Shown piece by piece: positions 1-12,364 of a stretch of 64,000 bases of DNA. The notes below the pieces were generated by a model, which was given only the letters and a program-made list of their open reading frames with translations, had not been told where the DNA came from and did not search any database. Positions within the stretch are counted from its first letter, which is position 1. Every line of letters begins with the position of its first letter. The DNA comes from Porphyra umbilicalis (taxonomy: Eukaryota; Rhodophyta; Bangiophyceae; Bangiales; Bangiaceae). The stretch spans positions 1 through 64,000 of the forward strand of contig KV918850.1 in the NCBI GenBank assembly GCA_002049455.2. The letters run 5' to 3'. The translations under genes and the position numbers were made by a program.

Positions 1-2
1 AG

Positions 3-914
3 CGCATCCAGGTCCGGCACGTAGACGTCCGCCATTCTGGTGAGCGCCTCGCGGTCATCTTTCTGACAGGGAAAGATACCGTAGTGGAGGAAGTTACCTC
101 TGCTCGTCGGGGTGACTTGATTGGCACAAGACAAGACAGCTTTACATGAGCTTACTAGGCCCCCTTTGTCGAGGCCAAAGCAGACGTGTACGTCCCGTAC
201 AGCGCTGCTGTGAAGGACGCTGGCGCTCGCCTGCCCTTCAAAAGGGCGGCTGGCGGTCACCTCCCGGCCGTCAGGCCCCCGCACCGTCCTCTCCACCCAC
301 TGCTTTCTGCTACGCAGGTCCCAAATAGCCGCCTCAAGTGCGGCGCGCGGGCTGACCAGGTACGCGCCGTCACCGTTGCTCGTGGCTCGGTTGCGCTCCT
401 CGGCGGCCGCCTTGCCCAGGTCCTCGCGCAGCGCCAGTGGGCTTGCGAGGCCGCTCTGGGGCCCCAAAAAGAGGCGAAAGCGTTGGAAGGTGGCGGCGCT
501 AATGCTGTTGTCAACGGCAAACTGCGTCTGCAGCCTAATCGGGAGCGAATGAATAGCCGCCGTAGGCGCAATCGCCACGCCCCCACTCGAGCGGGCCCGG
601 CGGCACACGTCGTCGAGCACGGCCGACGCGAGGCCAGCGTCGATACGCATGATCTTCGACACTGCCTCCTTCGCCTGCGTCCGGCGGCGCCGCGCCTGCC
701 GAGGGCCGACGGCATCTTGACGAGTCTCAATCTCCCGCCGGTAGGTTCTCTTGACGCCGTTGGCGAATGTCGCCGTCACCACCTCTGGCCGGGTCGCGGC
801 CAGGTGACGGCTGACCAGCGCGTCCACTCGGTCGAGCAGGGGTGCGTTCAGCGACCCATAAGTCCTCTCGAGCACGCGAAGAGCGGCAGCGGCATCTGGC
901 GGCGCTCGCCCCAT
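3..914 (-). CDS. Partial unknown protein, probably transposon-encoded; runs off the left edge
   Basis: The minus strand is open in one frame from about position 1049 to the window edge, and the first in-frame ATG is at 914, giving at least 304 residues without a stop. Codon use looks like real coding and the other frames do not stay open as well. Visible features are a basic cluster (RQARRRRTQAK, about residues 78-88), a middle region rich in Ala and Arg, and near residues 245-290 a conserved-looking block: CFGLDKGGLVSSCKA, then CANQ, then GIFPCQKDD. A glycine/lysine DKGG block followed by SxK and an NQ...N stretch reminds me of uncharacterised transposon-borne proteins in algae and invertebrates, but I cannot name the family. 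The start is uncertain because the frame continues upstream of the ATG and an upstream exon is possible. The C-terminus lies outside the window. Confidence 0.6.
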   Translation of the reverse strand, partial: MGRAPPDAAAALRVLERTYGSLNAPLLDRVDALVSRHLAATRPEVVTATFANGVKRTYRREIETRQDAVGPRQARRRRTQAKEAVSKIMRIDAGLASAVLDDVCRRARSSGGVAIAPTAAIHSLPIRLQTQFAVDNSISAATFQRFRLFLGPQSGLASPLALREDLGKAAAEERNRATSNGDGAYLVSPRAALEAAIWDLRSRKQWVERTVRGPDGREVTASRPFEGQASASVLHSSAVRDVHVCFGLDKGGLVSSCKAVLSCANQVTPTSRGNFLHYGIFPCQKDDREALTRMADVYVPDLDA

Positions 915-1049
915 GGGCGCCTGGTTGATCCCTCCTACGACGTGGAACCTCCCGGCGCTGGGTGACGATGGGGAAAGAGGGGGTACGCCGGCGTCCTGAA
1001 CGCAGGACCGACTCGCGCCGGACTCTACATCTGTGGTGGTGTCACTGTG

Positions 1050-3437
1050 TCATGCCGAGTGACGTTTGGGCGGTAGGCAGCAAAGGAAAGAAAGTAGCGA
1101 ATAGAAGAAAATGTAGAACGGGTTCTGATCAGCATACAACGCAACAGTTGTGACCAACAGACAGCATGGCGGCGAGAGTACGATCATGCACTCGAGATGT
1201 GAAGGGCATCCAGTGCATAAATTGGAGCGGGCGACTGGCAACGTACCGGGAAAGATTCCCCACTGTGGCGCCGTCGGGCTCCATGGGAGACACTGCCAGT
1301 CTGCTTGGCAGGCGTGGTGGAGAAGGATCCGGGGCGTTGTGGTCGAACATGCAGCGCGGGCGGCTGTGTGCACGCATGCATGTGAGGCGTGGCGGCGAGA
1401 GCAAGGAGCGTCTTGGCTGCGTCGTGAGCCGTGCAGATCCGCAACGGCGGCGGCGCTTCACGCGAAAGCCGATAAAGCTCCAAAGACATTCCCAAACTGT
1501 TTCACGTGGCACAGAAAGCGCTGTAATGGGCGATATCTCTGAGCAGGGCTACATCCACAGTCGAATACGCCATGTCCGCCCTTAACTGGGGGTGTGCAAG
1601 CAACGGCCGTGGTGTCGAGGTGTGGACCAATCGGTGCACACGTCGCCCTCCAAGACGCCTCCATTGCTGGCAGCGGCGGTTCTCTTTGGTCAACTCCATC
1701 TTGCTAACTGCATCGTATGAAAGCGCGTACGCGAGAATACCCTAGCCTGGAGTTGTGCTGTGATCGAAGACCATCTATTTGTGAAGTCCCGAAGTATTAT
1801 TTAGACTTGAAACATGCCGCGTCGCGCTTCACTTGGCACGTGGCTATATTTTTCATGCACTGCATTGGTTTTTGTTTTCTTGTCCCTGCGGGCGTCCACG
1901 TGCAGGCGCGCGCGCCCGAGCCGTCCGCCCCGGAGCGCGCCGGCCCCCCATCCAGGCGACGCCGTGCTTGCGACAGTCCCAAGTCACGCACGGCTCGCCG
2001 ACAGCCTCACCCCCCCCAACCCTCCGGCCTCACACCTACGTCCGCCTTCGCCGCCGCTTCCGCGCAGCCCACCCGCTCCCCGGGGCAAGCGCCACGCCAC
2101 TCCCGCCCCCTCGTCCATGGTTGCTATGTTTGTTGCCAGCAGCAAGCTTATTGCAGCAGGGGGCGCGGGCGCAGGGGCCGCCGCCGCCGCCGTAGGGGCT
2201 GCCACTGGCAAGCCAGCGGCTTCTTCACCCCCCCCCCCCCCCTCCAGCACCACGGCCCCTCAACCCCTCCACAACCCCCCCATCGTACCCCCCTGTTCGG
2301 TCTTCTTCCCCCACGACGTACCGCGCGGTCAGCTGCGCAACATCCCCCACGGCCAGTTTCGCCACCGCGACACCACCACCGTCTCGCACGGGCCACACGC
2401 ACGGCGCCGCCCTTTCCTCGTCACAGGCCCGCGCACAGCACCACGCGGGCAGCTGAGTCACGCCACTCGCGACTGCCCGCTTCAGAGCTTCGGCAACTCG
2501 CATTTCTGTTGGATGTGGGGCTTCTTGTGGCGAACTAAGCCTAAACTGACCTAACACGACACAGGAACCCACATCTGATACTATGGTGCTTTGCTGAGAA
2601 ATGGAGCATGCACGTTTGCGCAAACAAACATGCACACCCGACCACTGCGAGCATTGACCCGTGCTGTGGGGAGACCCATGATATTTCCGGGTGATGTGTG
2701 ACATGTCAAGCATCCCGACCAGGTTCGCCGGGCCCTTGGGCCGACAACGGCTGACAAGAGCTGGAAAACTGCACTCTGAGTGACCCGGTGGCAAGTACCT
2801 GCTGACACCCGCGGTGGTCTTTGTGAAACGATGCCAGAACATGCACGCTGACAGCCTAATCAGGACAAGACTTCTTAAGCCACCGGCCACAGCGGTGCCG
2901 TCAGGAGCGTCCCCCCTAACCGGCCCCTCATGTTTGCTCGCAGAGGCTGAATCGGCCTCCGAACATGCATGACGTTTGAGGAGTTCTTGCAATTCTTTTC
3001 TCTCCGTTCGGGCCGTTCATTGGCCCTCCGAACACGTGAGCTCCGTGACCAGTAGATCGCCTTTGTTTATTGACATCGAGACGTGTCACTGACATTCTTT
3101 TGACCAATCACCATCGATGAAGGGTACAGCAGTGACTGGATCCAGCCCACCTGCGTTTCTTCTGGGGCACCAGATGGCACAGGTGCGCAGTCTCTGTCTT
3201 GTGGACCGTGGAGAGCCGGCTCAAATACTGTGAAATTAGGCCGCCTGACGCAGCCAATGGGCGCGTGGTCACATTCATTGAACCGGTATTCTGACAGGGT
3301 TTGGGCAGTGTTCTTGACATTGAATAATGAGAAGTCATTGGCTGCATGATGAGCCCTCAGTCCCACGTCTTACGATGTGCCAGTGGGTGGCTGTGGCTTT
3401 CGCCGGTGATGCCAGGTGCAATTGCACTTGGGACGCT
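1050..3437. other. No gene recognised
   Basis: I see no convincing gene here. From about 1890 to 2470 the sequence is C-rich low-complexity DNA with long C runs, so all frames stay open and yield Pro/Arg/Ala-rich translations on both strands. These look like composition artefacts. The rest is ordinary mixed sequence without recognisable motifs. Confidence 0.5.
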
Positions 3438-4596
3438 ATCGTCACCGCCGGCAGAATCCCCATCCAACCGGGTTTTAGATGGGCCTTGGATGTTGTCTCA
3501 TAATTCTTTGGATGTTGACGGATGGGCGTCACCCGCTCATCCAAGCCCATCCATCAGAGTTTTCGATGGGATACCGCTGGGCTTTGGATGGGCTTTGGAT
3601 GTGCGTTCTGAGATGATGGCGTAGTCCCGAGTTCCGCCCGTGAGTTCTCCGAGTCGTGGTGGCCCGCTCGAGAGACAGCGTGTGATCCTCGGCAGGCTCG
3701 GCCGTTTCATTTTCAGAAACCCCAATGTACAACCAAGAGACCATGTGATTGGCTACCAGTCGCACGTGGTTTGGCCACACCGCGCAGCAGTTTGGGCCGA
3801 TGCAATTGGTCTGCTGGTACCACAAGTATTTTATTGTGTAGCATGCCAATTGCACGTGCCTTGATTGGAGCCCGCCGTCCTCACGACCGACTCCGAATCC
3901 AACGAGGTGAAGTCGCGGCGGAGGCAGAGCTGCAGCGTTCGTGACTCCAGTGCCGTGGCGCTTGCACGGGCGACCTCGCAATGGGGTTGCGGCGTCCATG
4001 ACTTCGAAAAGCACTGTGCAAGTGACGGATTTTTTGCACTCTCAAAGCGAATAGCGGAGCGCTGCGTGGAGCACGGCGTTTTGCGATGTCTCCGACTCTT
4101 CGCGATTTTCGAGGTCAAGTCATCTCCTGTCGCAGTCTGTCGGCGTGAAGAAGACGACCGTCGGTCTGGTCGTGTCGTCGACGACGCGGACACAATCTAC
4201 AAGATTTGAATGTCAATTACTATGAATCGTGGGAGTTGCATCGCAGAACAGCAAGAATCGACCTCGTGCCGCCGACGCCGCCGAGCACGGCGGACAGGAT
4301 GGGACTGGTACGGGGGCTACAGTTAACAAGGGCCCGCCACAAGAGTAGAAATGATGCTGGCCCAATGAGATGGCGGAATTTCTCCGCGGCCGTGACGAGG
4401 GCCGGAAAGAAACGGCTGTGCTGCACAAAAACCCGATGACTTTTGACTGGCCTCGGTCGAGGAAGCCCATCCAAGTAACTCTTTGGATGGGGAATCGGGG
4501 GGCGCTGACAGACGTCAAAAACGCCCATCCATCAGAGTTTTGGATACGGATAGGCTTTGGATGGGGACGGATGGGGATTCTGCCGGCGGTGACGAT
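3438..4596. mobile_element. 1159-bp inverted-repeat element (copy A) with perfect 28-bp ends
   Basis: The two ends (3438-3465 and 4569-4596) are perfect 28-bp inverted repeats beginning ATCGTCACCGCCGGCAGAAT. Just inside the ends are many short repeats of the type TTGGATGGG/CATCCAA (about 3460-3600 and 4450-4575), like the subterminal repeats of DNA transposons. No transposase is visible, so it would be non-autonomous. Its right arm (about 4258-4596) recurs inverted at 5372-5710, and the segment about 4015-4210 recurs inverted at about 8150-8370, so copies A and B belong to one family. I could not identify a clear target-site duplication, so the superfamily is unassigned. Confidence 0.65.
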
Positions 4597-4873
4597 CGGT
4601 CCCCTGAAGCCAGGTGGGACACGATCTGATGGACATCCTGACATCGGTCCACCTCGGCAAACGTTTGCACTCGCAAACGTGCATGCTCCATTTCTCAGGG
4701 TCTGTCTTAACGACGCGTGCACGGCGTGCACAAGTGCGTGCTAGCCAATGGGAACGCGACGTTCCAATCACGCCCCAATCAAGTCGACCAGTTTGGACAT
4801 TATTGGAGTGATCGGGTGACCCGCGCACGAACGGACTTACCGGCCGAAACGGGCCGATTCGGGCCGATCCGGG

Positions 4874-4932
4874 CCGAGCACGTTCACGTGTGCGAGATTT
4901 TTGAAAAATCTCGCACACGTGAACGTGCTCGG
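4874..4932. repeat. Perfect 59-nt palindrome
   Basis: Two 29-base arms are exact reverse complements around a single central G. The centre reads AGATTTTTGAAAAATCT and the outer arms start CCGAGCACGTTCACGTG. Each arm contains the E-box/G-box-like hexamer CACGTG. As single-stranded DNA or RNA it would form a hairpin with essentially no loop. It lies in the 775-bp spacer between inverted elements A and B. Confidence 0.9.
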
Positions 4933-5371
4933 TAAGGAAATAGCCTGTTGGGCGGGCCTGCATCTGACACGAATGATTGGACGAGAGCTCTCTTCGGATC
5001 ATGTCGTGCGGCCACGTGACTGCGATGAGGCGAATCCTCATCGGCGGGGCCCGCTTGCGTGGTTGCGGCAACGTAGCAGGCGCGCTGTGTCCGAAACTTC
5101 CTTGCGATCGCTCTGAGATGCGATCTGCCCACTCCCGATGCCGCGTTTCAAACAATCTAATCACGACAGTTTTGGTGGCCCGTCAAGACAGCGGTTGTCG
5201 AATCACGCGTGCTCGACGGACTTATATCCATATTCGGACCCAATCACGTGCACGTGCTCGCGCCGTCAAGACACAGCCTCAGCAAAGCACCATACACATG
5301 TAGGGAGTGGGGCCTGTTTCTCCACACGTTGTGGCCGTAAGACTGGGTGATTTCTTTTGCCGAAGGGTGAC

Positions 5372-8300
5372 ATCGTCACGGCCGGCAGAATCCCCATCCG
5401 CCCCCATCCAAAGCCTATCCGTATCCAAAACTCTGATGGATGGGCGTTTTTGACGTCTGTGAGCGCCCCCCGATTCCCCATCCAAAGAGTTACTGGGATG
5501 GGCTTCCTCGACCGAGGCCAGTCAAAAGTCACCGCACTCTTGTGCAGCACAGCAGTTTCTCTCCGGCCCTCGTCACGTCCGCGGAAAAATCACGCCATCT
5601 CATTGGGCCGGCATCATTTCTACTCTTGAGCAGGGCCCTTGCTAACTGTAGCCCCCGTACTGCTCCCATCTGGTCCGTCTGCTCAGCGGCGTCCGCGGCA
5701 CGAGGTCAACCCTTGCTTTTCGGCCCATGTTTCATGCACGTAGCGTTATTCAGCATTTGAATTCGACCGAGAGAGAAGGGTGGGGGCCACTTCACTATCC
5801 GGCGAATTATTTCACAATTCGAAATAGGGGCTCTGGGCACCTCACTGGAGCCTGCGAATGGAGAAAATCTTTCGCACACTTGCACAGTAACTCTCTGCCA
5901 GTGAGTGGGCTCGCAACTTTTCCTCTCATGCTCTTCCTACCGGCCAATCACGTTCCAATTTTTGGCGACTGGTACTAAGCTGGGTTGTAGAGAACATGGA
6001 TCAGTAGCGCTCTTATTTGTGAGCCTCTCTTACGGAGTTGGTCACTGTTGTGTTCTTTTTTTTTTCATACCGTCTTTCATCGGCTGATGCGTTAGGAGTT
6101 TAGTTAGAAACGTCTGTCTTTCTTAGATGAGGATGCGGGGGTTACATTCCTAATGTCGCAAAGGTATAATACTTCATTTGCCGAAGTCGTTGCAAAATGC
6201 GCGGAATAGAATGCACAGTATCAGGCTGGATGAGGTGGATGAAAGTTCACATGACAGTATGACGTCAGACCTGGCGTGTTGCCAATGGCATCTCGCGGAC
6301 GTTCTCATCTCAGACGCGCGATGCGTAGCTGTCCCGTCGCTCTGTGTTTCTGGACCGTCAGGGCGTGGCCACTAAGGTTGGCATTTACCGAACATTGCGA
6401 TGAATGCTCTTTCCCAATCGGAATACTGTTTTATCGATTTTGTACCGATATCTCGGTAGTCTCACGGTTCATAAATTTTCCGATTTTGTGGCATATGTGG
6501 TTAGAGCCACACTCGCGTCCGCACCCTCATCCACACAGTGCAACGACCACCGCATGACCCCGACCATACCAACCTCCCGCCTCTGCACTCCACGCAAGTA
6601 GCACCACGGCCTCGACTGTGTCTGACCTGGGCAAGCTCGGATCCATCCCTTCGCCTCCCCACCAACAATACTCCTGCGTACCACAGCGCGCCATACATTC
6701 CCCACACATCAAGGCACATACATCGACAACATACCGCTCGCCCACTCTGCTACCAACATTATGTCGCAAAGGAAACTTGGTGGCGCGGAAGTTCCGCAGC
6801 CGCAACACTACCTCTTGGGGATACTCAGGCATCTTTTGAAAGAGCAGAGGACACGCTTGCTTGGGCAGAGGAGGCGAGCTGTACTGCAGCAGGAGGGCCT
6901 GCATACTAGACGCGGGTGTCTTGTGCGATCAATATTGCATGGTGGCTGTTTAGCTGGTCTATCTGGTCGGCGACTAATGGGACCGGTGAGTGCCTCGCCC
7001 GGTGTGTGGCGTCGGTGGAGCTCTCCCAGGATTAAATACGAATATTATTACATTACAGACCTGTACCGACCATTGAGAAAATGGACGATACCGACTATTG
7101 ATCGGGATACCGAGACCCTTACCGATCAAATTTACCGATATACCAACAATATGGCCACACGGCCCGACATGCGAGACGTTTCACCCTCCCTGACAGCGGC
7201 GATGACAGCATCGCCAAAGAACCAAGAAAGTATTAGAATTACGTATTTGTCATGCGCCCTCTGGACCACGAATGAACTATTGTTCAGTCACCCTAAATGC
7301 AACGGATTGTCTTAACTATGACTGTTCCGAACACGGCGGCCTCGCAGACAAGCGTGGACTGGGGGCATGATGAAGCGCGGACTGGCGGCACGGCGCGATT
7401 TCTGCGTTAGTACCTGTTGATCGTACACCATAGAATGTTCACTTTTCTCGTGGTGGGGTGGTGCAAACTGGATACACGAACGTGCGCGCAGTATACAGAA
7501 AAGAGATGCACAGTGTCGAAACCTTCGATGCAAGGTAGCGTGCGCAACGCCGGGGTTTAATCGAGGCGTTTTCAACAAGCACAGACACATCACGAGCGTT
7601 CTTGGAATTGCGCCGTCGGTGGGAAAGGGATGTGGGTGAGCATAGAAATGGGACGAGGCCGGGAGAGGTGTTTTATTGACGAGGCTGTTCAGCCGCACAC
7701 CGCTGGGGGGGGCACCCTGAGGGCGCGATGCTCTGGGGCCTGAATCGCCAGAGAGTATTAGTTCCTTAGAACTCATCTGGGGTTCGTACTGATGCCTTTA
7801 GGTACCAAGGGCGGTAGTCATAAAATCCCATATGAAAATCTCGCAGATAATCAAGGACATGCGCTACACATGCACTGAAGAGGGGTTGAAATCGGAGCCA
7901 GCTTTGGAATGGCTTAAAATTTTCAATGTGTGGTGGGACGCGGATAACGGTGTGGATCAGAGTGAATGCACGTGGAGCACGCATATCCAATCGATACAAG
8001 GATGGCTGAGAGCCGTCCTGAGGAAGCCGTGGTAGCCAGTTGTTACAATTTTCGAGTTGTAACGACTGGACAGGAATTCTTCTCAGTATCCGATTATCCT
8101 ACGTGCATGGTGCGTGGGCCTGCTTTTCTGCGATACAGCTCCCATATTTCTCAGTACTTAAGATTCAAGTCTTGTACATTGTGTCCACCCCGTCGACGTC
8201 ACGACCAGACCGACGGTCGTCTTGTTCACGCTGACAGACAGCGACACAAAATGACTTGGCCTTGAGAATCGCAATGAGTCGGTGACATCGCGAAATGCCG

Positions 8301-8494
8301 TGCTCCACGCTGCGCACCGCTACTCGCTTTGAGAGTGCAAAATTTCCGTCACTTGCACAGTGTGTTACGAGACCGCCTGATGCCGCCGACACCCACGAGG
8401 ACGCCCGCCCCAGCAACACGGCACTGGATTCACAAACGCCGTAGCTCTGCTATCTAAAACCCGTTTGGATGGGGATTCTGCCAGCCGTGACGAT
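5372..8494. mobile_element. Related inverted-repeat element (copy B), about 3.1 kb
   Basis: The left end starts ATCGTCACGGCCGGCAGAAT at 5372. The reverse complement of 8467-8494 starts ATCGTCACGGCTGGCAGAAT, so the 28-bp ends differ at one base. The left arm is an inverted copy of copy A's right arm and the right arm resembles copy A's left half. The extra internal DNA (about 5.7-8.1 kb) shows no convincing gene. It contains A/T-rich stretches with repeated ACCGATA-type words at about 6430-6480 and 7040-7160, possibly a further nested insertion. Treating 5372-8494 as a single element is inference; the two ends might instead belong to two truncated copies. Confidence 0.45.
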
Positions 8495-9217
8495 TGCGAG
8501 GCAAGGCAGGCAGGATCGCTGACCTGATCTTCTTCTTCTTTGATCGGCGTGTGCCATCGCTCTCCTCCCCGCTCCAAGCACCCCTGTGGCGGTCGGGGGT
8601 CCCCCCGTGGGAAGCCACTCAGCTGTGGACAGCACACCCCCGGGGGCCGTCCCAAAATATCCCGATCCGGGCCAGCAAGGGAATGATCTATCCAGATCTC
8701 GGGGAGATTGGATTCGGTCGGGGGCGGGGCTTTTCCCCAGTGGTTTTCCCAACCCCCCTACTACTTGTTTGAACTTTTCGCTTTGGACGGATTTATCTGT
8801 TTGGCGCATTTGGGGTGGCTACTTTGGCCACCGGCGTTCGGGTTTGGGAGGGGTGTATTGAGAGCGGGGACGCCGTCCCCGTCGCCGTTTGATAAAACCA
8901 ACTGTGCTTTGGACTACGATTCCCCCCTGGGCTTTGCCGTGATCCTCTCCTCCCGTTGGGGGAAGGCTGGGCTGTGGGTTGATTTCCGGGGCAGTTCCTT
9001 CGACGGACCGAGCTGATCAAGAGGTCACTTCGGCCTGACGACGAACCAACGTGGTGGTGCTTAGAATCGATACAATTTCTGGTGGAGCAGCAGGGGATTC
9101 CGGCCGTTGCCACGCCCGTACCGGGTGGCCGGTTCCCCGATCGTCTGTTGGTTTGTGGATTTAAGGCGACGTGGATCTCCGCGTTGGTCTGTCGTCGATT
9201 ACCGCCCGGCCACTACG

Positions 9218-10894
9218 ATGGCGTCGCCGCCCGACCTTCCCCAGTTGGACGCCATCACTAGCGGCATGCCGGCGGGTACATCCGCGGTGACCCCTGCGGT
9301 CGCTGCAACAGGGGGATCCGCGGTAGAATCAGGGATTCCCTTCACTCCGCCTCGGCCATTGGCGGACCTCGTGGGCGACACGGTACGGCGGGTCCCGCCG
9401 GGGGCCGAGGCCTTTCTCCCTCGACGTCACGACGAACGGACGGGATTGGTGGATCAACATCGTGATCCGGCGACGCCTCTGGCGATGGCCGATCTGGATA
9501 CGGCGCTGTCGACGTTCCGCGAGTCGTTATTGGCCGACGTTTCTCGGGTCATCGCGGCGAGCCCCGCGGGCTCTGCGCAAGATTCCCCCCGCCGAGATTC
9601 TCCAGAGGACACGTGGAAGAGCCGCAGCAAAGGGAAGTCACGGCGTCACCGTAGTCCCTCGTCGTCATCGTCGTCTTCATCTTCCTTGCCGTCGCCGGCG
9701 ACAACCGACAACGACGACGACCACGTGGGGCGCAAGGTAGGGTCCGGCAAGTTGGCGGTCCTCGAGTGCCCGGACGATCGCTTTGCGGGCGTCCTGGACT
9801 CCCGATCGTACCGCCTACGGAACCGTCACTCGACCTACGGGGCGTCGCAGGCTCGCAAGATGGGACGGACGGCCAAGAACATGAAGTTCTCCTTCGGGGG
9901 TACCCCGATGTTCAACGGGAAGGAACCCCTCAAGGTCTTCTCGTGGCTGCGGAAGTTCTTCAAGGCCTGCGATGACAACGACGTGTCCGAGGGGGTGGGT
10001 TTGTACCTAATTCCCAACTTCCTCGCGGGCGACGCTGAGACGCGGTTCACTCGGAACCTAGCGGGTTCGGATATCGCAGGCGGACGGGGCTCGCTTTGAT
10101 CGTTTCCCGCGGCGGTCAATTGGTTGTTGTCGACCTACGCGGAGCTGCACGCTTTGGGGCTGGCGCAGGACAAGTTTAGCCGGGCGGCGCTCGTGGACAA
10201 AGAGGGGGTGGACGCCTTCGCGGCACGTCTATGGAGCCTCGCTAAGCTTTGTGGCAACATCCACTCCGAGGGGGCGATGAAGCAGCAGCTGATCCAAGGC
10301 CTACCGGAGTATCTACGGACGGATGCCTTCGTGTACAACTCGGCGCAACGAAGCTACCAGCAGTTGTCGACCTACGTGGCGGGGAAGTATCGGGCCGCCA
10401 AGGTCTTCATGGCGTTGGCAAGCCGGGGATCACCCAGGGGATCATCGCGGAAGGGACAGATGTCGACGGGGCCCCGAGGCCTCTCGGTCAACCAACTCTA
10501 CTCCCCGTGATAGGAGGACGACACCGCGACGTATGACACGGTCGCGGTGCTGCCGTCGGGTACCCCGGGGTTCCGCACGGCCGGAGGAGCGCCCTACGCT
10601 TGGCGGAAGGCCCGGACGGGTCCCCCGCTGTGTTTTATGTGTTGGACGCGCGGAAACCGGGTCCCTGATTGCAAGATTCTGACGGACAATCAGCGGTACC
10701 TCGTGAAAGCCCCTCGGAGCACCTTCCTTCGACAGAGGAACGCGGGGGCGGGCGCCGTCGCTGATCGCACATCCGTCGTGGCCCTGGTGTGGGATGACCT
10801 GCTGGGCGGCGCGGAGTCAACGAGGACGGAAGGGGGGGACACCCCGCCCGTGGCAACCCCGTCAAAGGGGCGCCGCGGGGCGGGAAACGCCTAG
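9218..10894 (+). mobile_element. Fossil Ty3/gypsy-type gag region (broken)
   Basis: The coding remnant starts at ATG 9218. It has a low-complexity N-terminal part with a Ser-rich tract, then a retrotransposon capsid-like region (motif FNGKEPLKVFSWLRKFF, followed by helical segments) and a Cys-rich knuckle-like segment (CFMCWTRGNRVPDC) near 10630-10675. This order is the usual gag layout of Ty3/gypsy elements. The fragment is broken, with about two or three interruptions. The left flank (8500-9100) may be its leader or LTR but does not match the LTR at 27369-28097. It is therefore unproven that this gag and the pol fossil at 21-24 kb belong to one element. Confidence 0.7.
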
Positions 10895-10984
10895 GGGGGG
10901 TGGCATCGCCATCCCCCTCCATCCCCCCTGTCCGCCCCAACTCCCCGGTCGCCCCCCGCCACGTCACGTTTGCCTCCCCGGCAG

Positions 10985-11690
10985 GGGTTGTCAGGATATG
11001 GTTTTTGGGCCGTAATAGGATACGAATACACGCCGATCCTTCGTATCTGATGACGGAAACTCCCTCAGCTGAGATCCGGATCAGGATATCTTCCTCCGGA
11101 ACCGGATATTTGAGTAGATTATATTCGTATCCGGATACGATTATTGGATCCGAACATAGTCCCCCAAGTCCGACGGACAGCTCAATTAGAGCCCAAGAAG
11201 AACGTCATCCAGCCTTTATGCGAGTGCTAAATGGACGTGAGTACGATTTGAAATCCACACTTGATTTCAACGCCCCAACGGGCGCCGTCGAGGCGGTTAC
11301 CCGTCATTTGTGTAAACCAGGGGTTAACATGGATATATCACTGAGAAATATATCCATGCATTATATCCGTATCCACTTCGGATACGCGCCGGGGACGCAT
11401 ATTCTAAATGCATTATGAGAAAGAGAGGAGAGGATATATCCATCCCGTCCGACAAAAATTGCAAGATTATATCAGATCCGTATTTTAGATATGAGAGTCG
11501 GGGTACAGGGATATACAAGATTAATAAACTTCTCGGGCCGACAGAATTCCGGTACAACGCAGTCCACCTCTCTTCTCCCAATCCGACCATCGGGAGATTC
11601 ATGTGCAATCATGTTGCAGCGACAAGCGGCAATCCCGCCCGACCCGGAAGAAACCGTTCAAGCACGGCATAGGAAAAGCCGCAATCTCAT
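10985..11690. repeat. A/T-rich segment full of GGATA/TATCC words
   Basis: Here the composition changes sharply from the GC-rich gag region to A/T-rich DNA. Words such as GGATACGA, ATCCGGAT, GGATATATC and TATCCGTATCC recur on both strands, and near 11330-11370 they form short imperfect inverted repeats around ATATATCC. No gene is recognised. It may be an insertion that cut the gag element. Confidence 0.5.
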
Positions 11691-12022
11691 GGCAAGTAGG
11701 GGTCACCGGCCTCCACGGGCTGGATCAGACGCCGTTCCAGGCCCTACGGGCCTGTTGGCATGCTTGCCCATCGTGCCAATCGAACGTGCCAATGTGACGG
11801 CCAATCACATGCCCGGCATGGGGCCTCACAGAGGCCCTCAGGGCCGCTTCTCCTGACCCCCCCCCCCCACGCGCCTGGGCTGCCCACCACTGCCGCCGGC
11901 CCTGCCGCCGGCGCTCGGCCCGCGCCGGCACTGGCGCCGCTGGCACCAGCCGATGGCCGCCGCCGCCAGCCCCCGTCGCCCATGAGGGCAAGCGAGATGT
12001 CGGCGGAGGTTGTGCTGCAGCC

Positions 12023-12364
12023 GGGCCTGTGGGCTGTCGCAGCCCTTGGTCGCCTCGATGGACACTGCAGTGCAGGGTGGACACCGGGTACCTATGGCAG
12101 TCTTTAGGTGCTTCTGAAATGGACAGGGGGGTTCATAGGCATGCTAGGGAGGTTTTGTGCCTGTCGTGGTCCTCCAAGGTTTTTTTGGGGCATGGGCCTG
12201 TGGGCTGTCGCAGCCCTTGGACGCCTCGATTGACACTGCAGTGCAGGGCGGACACCGGGTACCTATGGCAGTCTTTTGGTGCTTCTGAAATGGACAGGGG
12301 GGTTCATAGGCATGCTAGGGAGGTTTTGTGCCAGTCATGGTCCTCCAAGGTTCTTTTGGGGCAT
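12023..12364. repeat. 171-bp direct repeat, two copies
   Basis: The sequence starting GGGCCTGTGGGCTGTCGCAG at 12023 recurs at 12194 with only a few differences, so the unit is 171 bp. Apart from low-complexity ORFs, no gene is recognised between the AT-rich block and 13.6 kb. Confidence 0.85.

Noticed and set aside
1717-2554. Long overlapping plus- and minus-strand ORFs rich in Pro, Arg and Ser
   Set aside because: They lie in C-rich low-complexity DNA that keeps all frames open; no motif and no consistent codon pattern.
8495-9100. 5' LTR matching the LTR at 27369-28097
   Set aside because: No shared start palindrome, internal 35-bp repeats or end sequence, so it was not annotated as an LTR pair.
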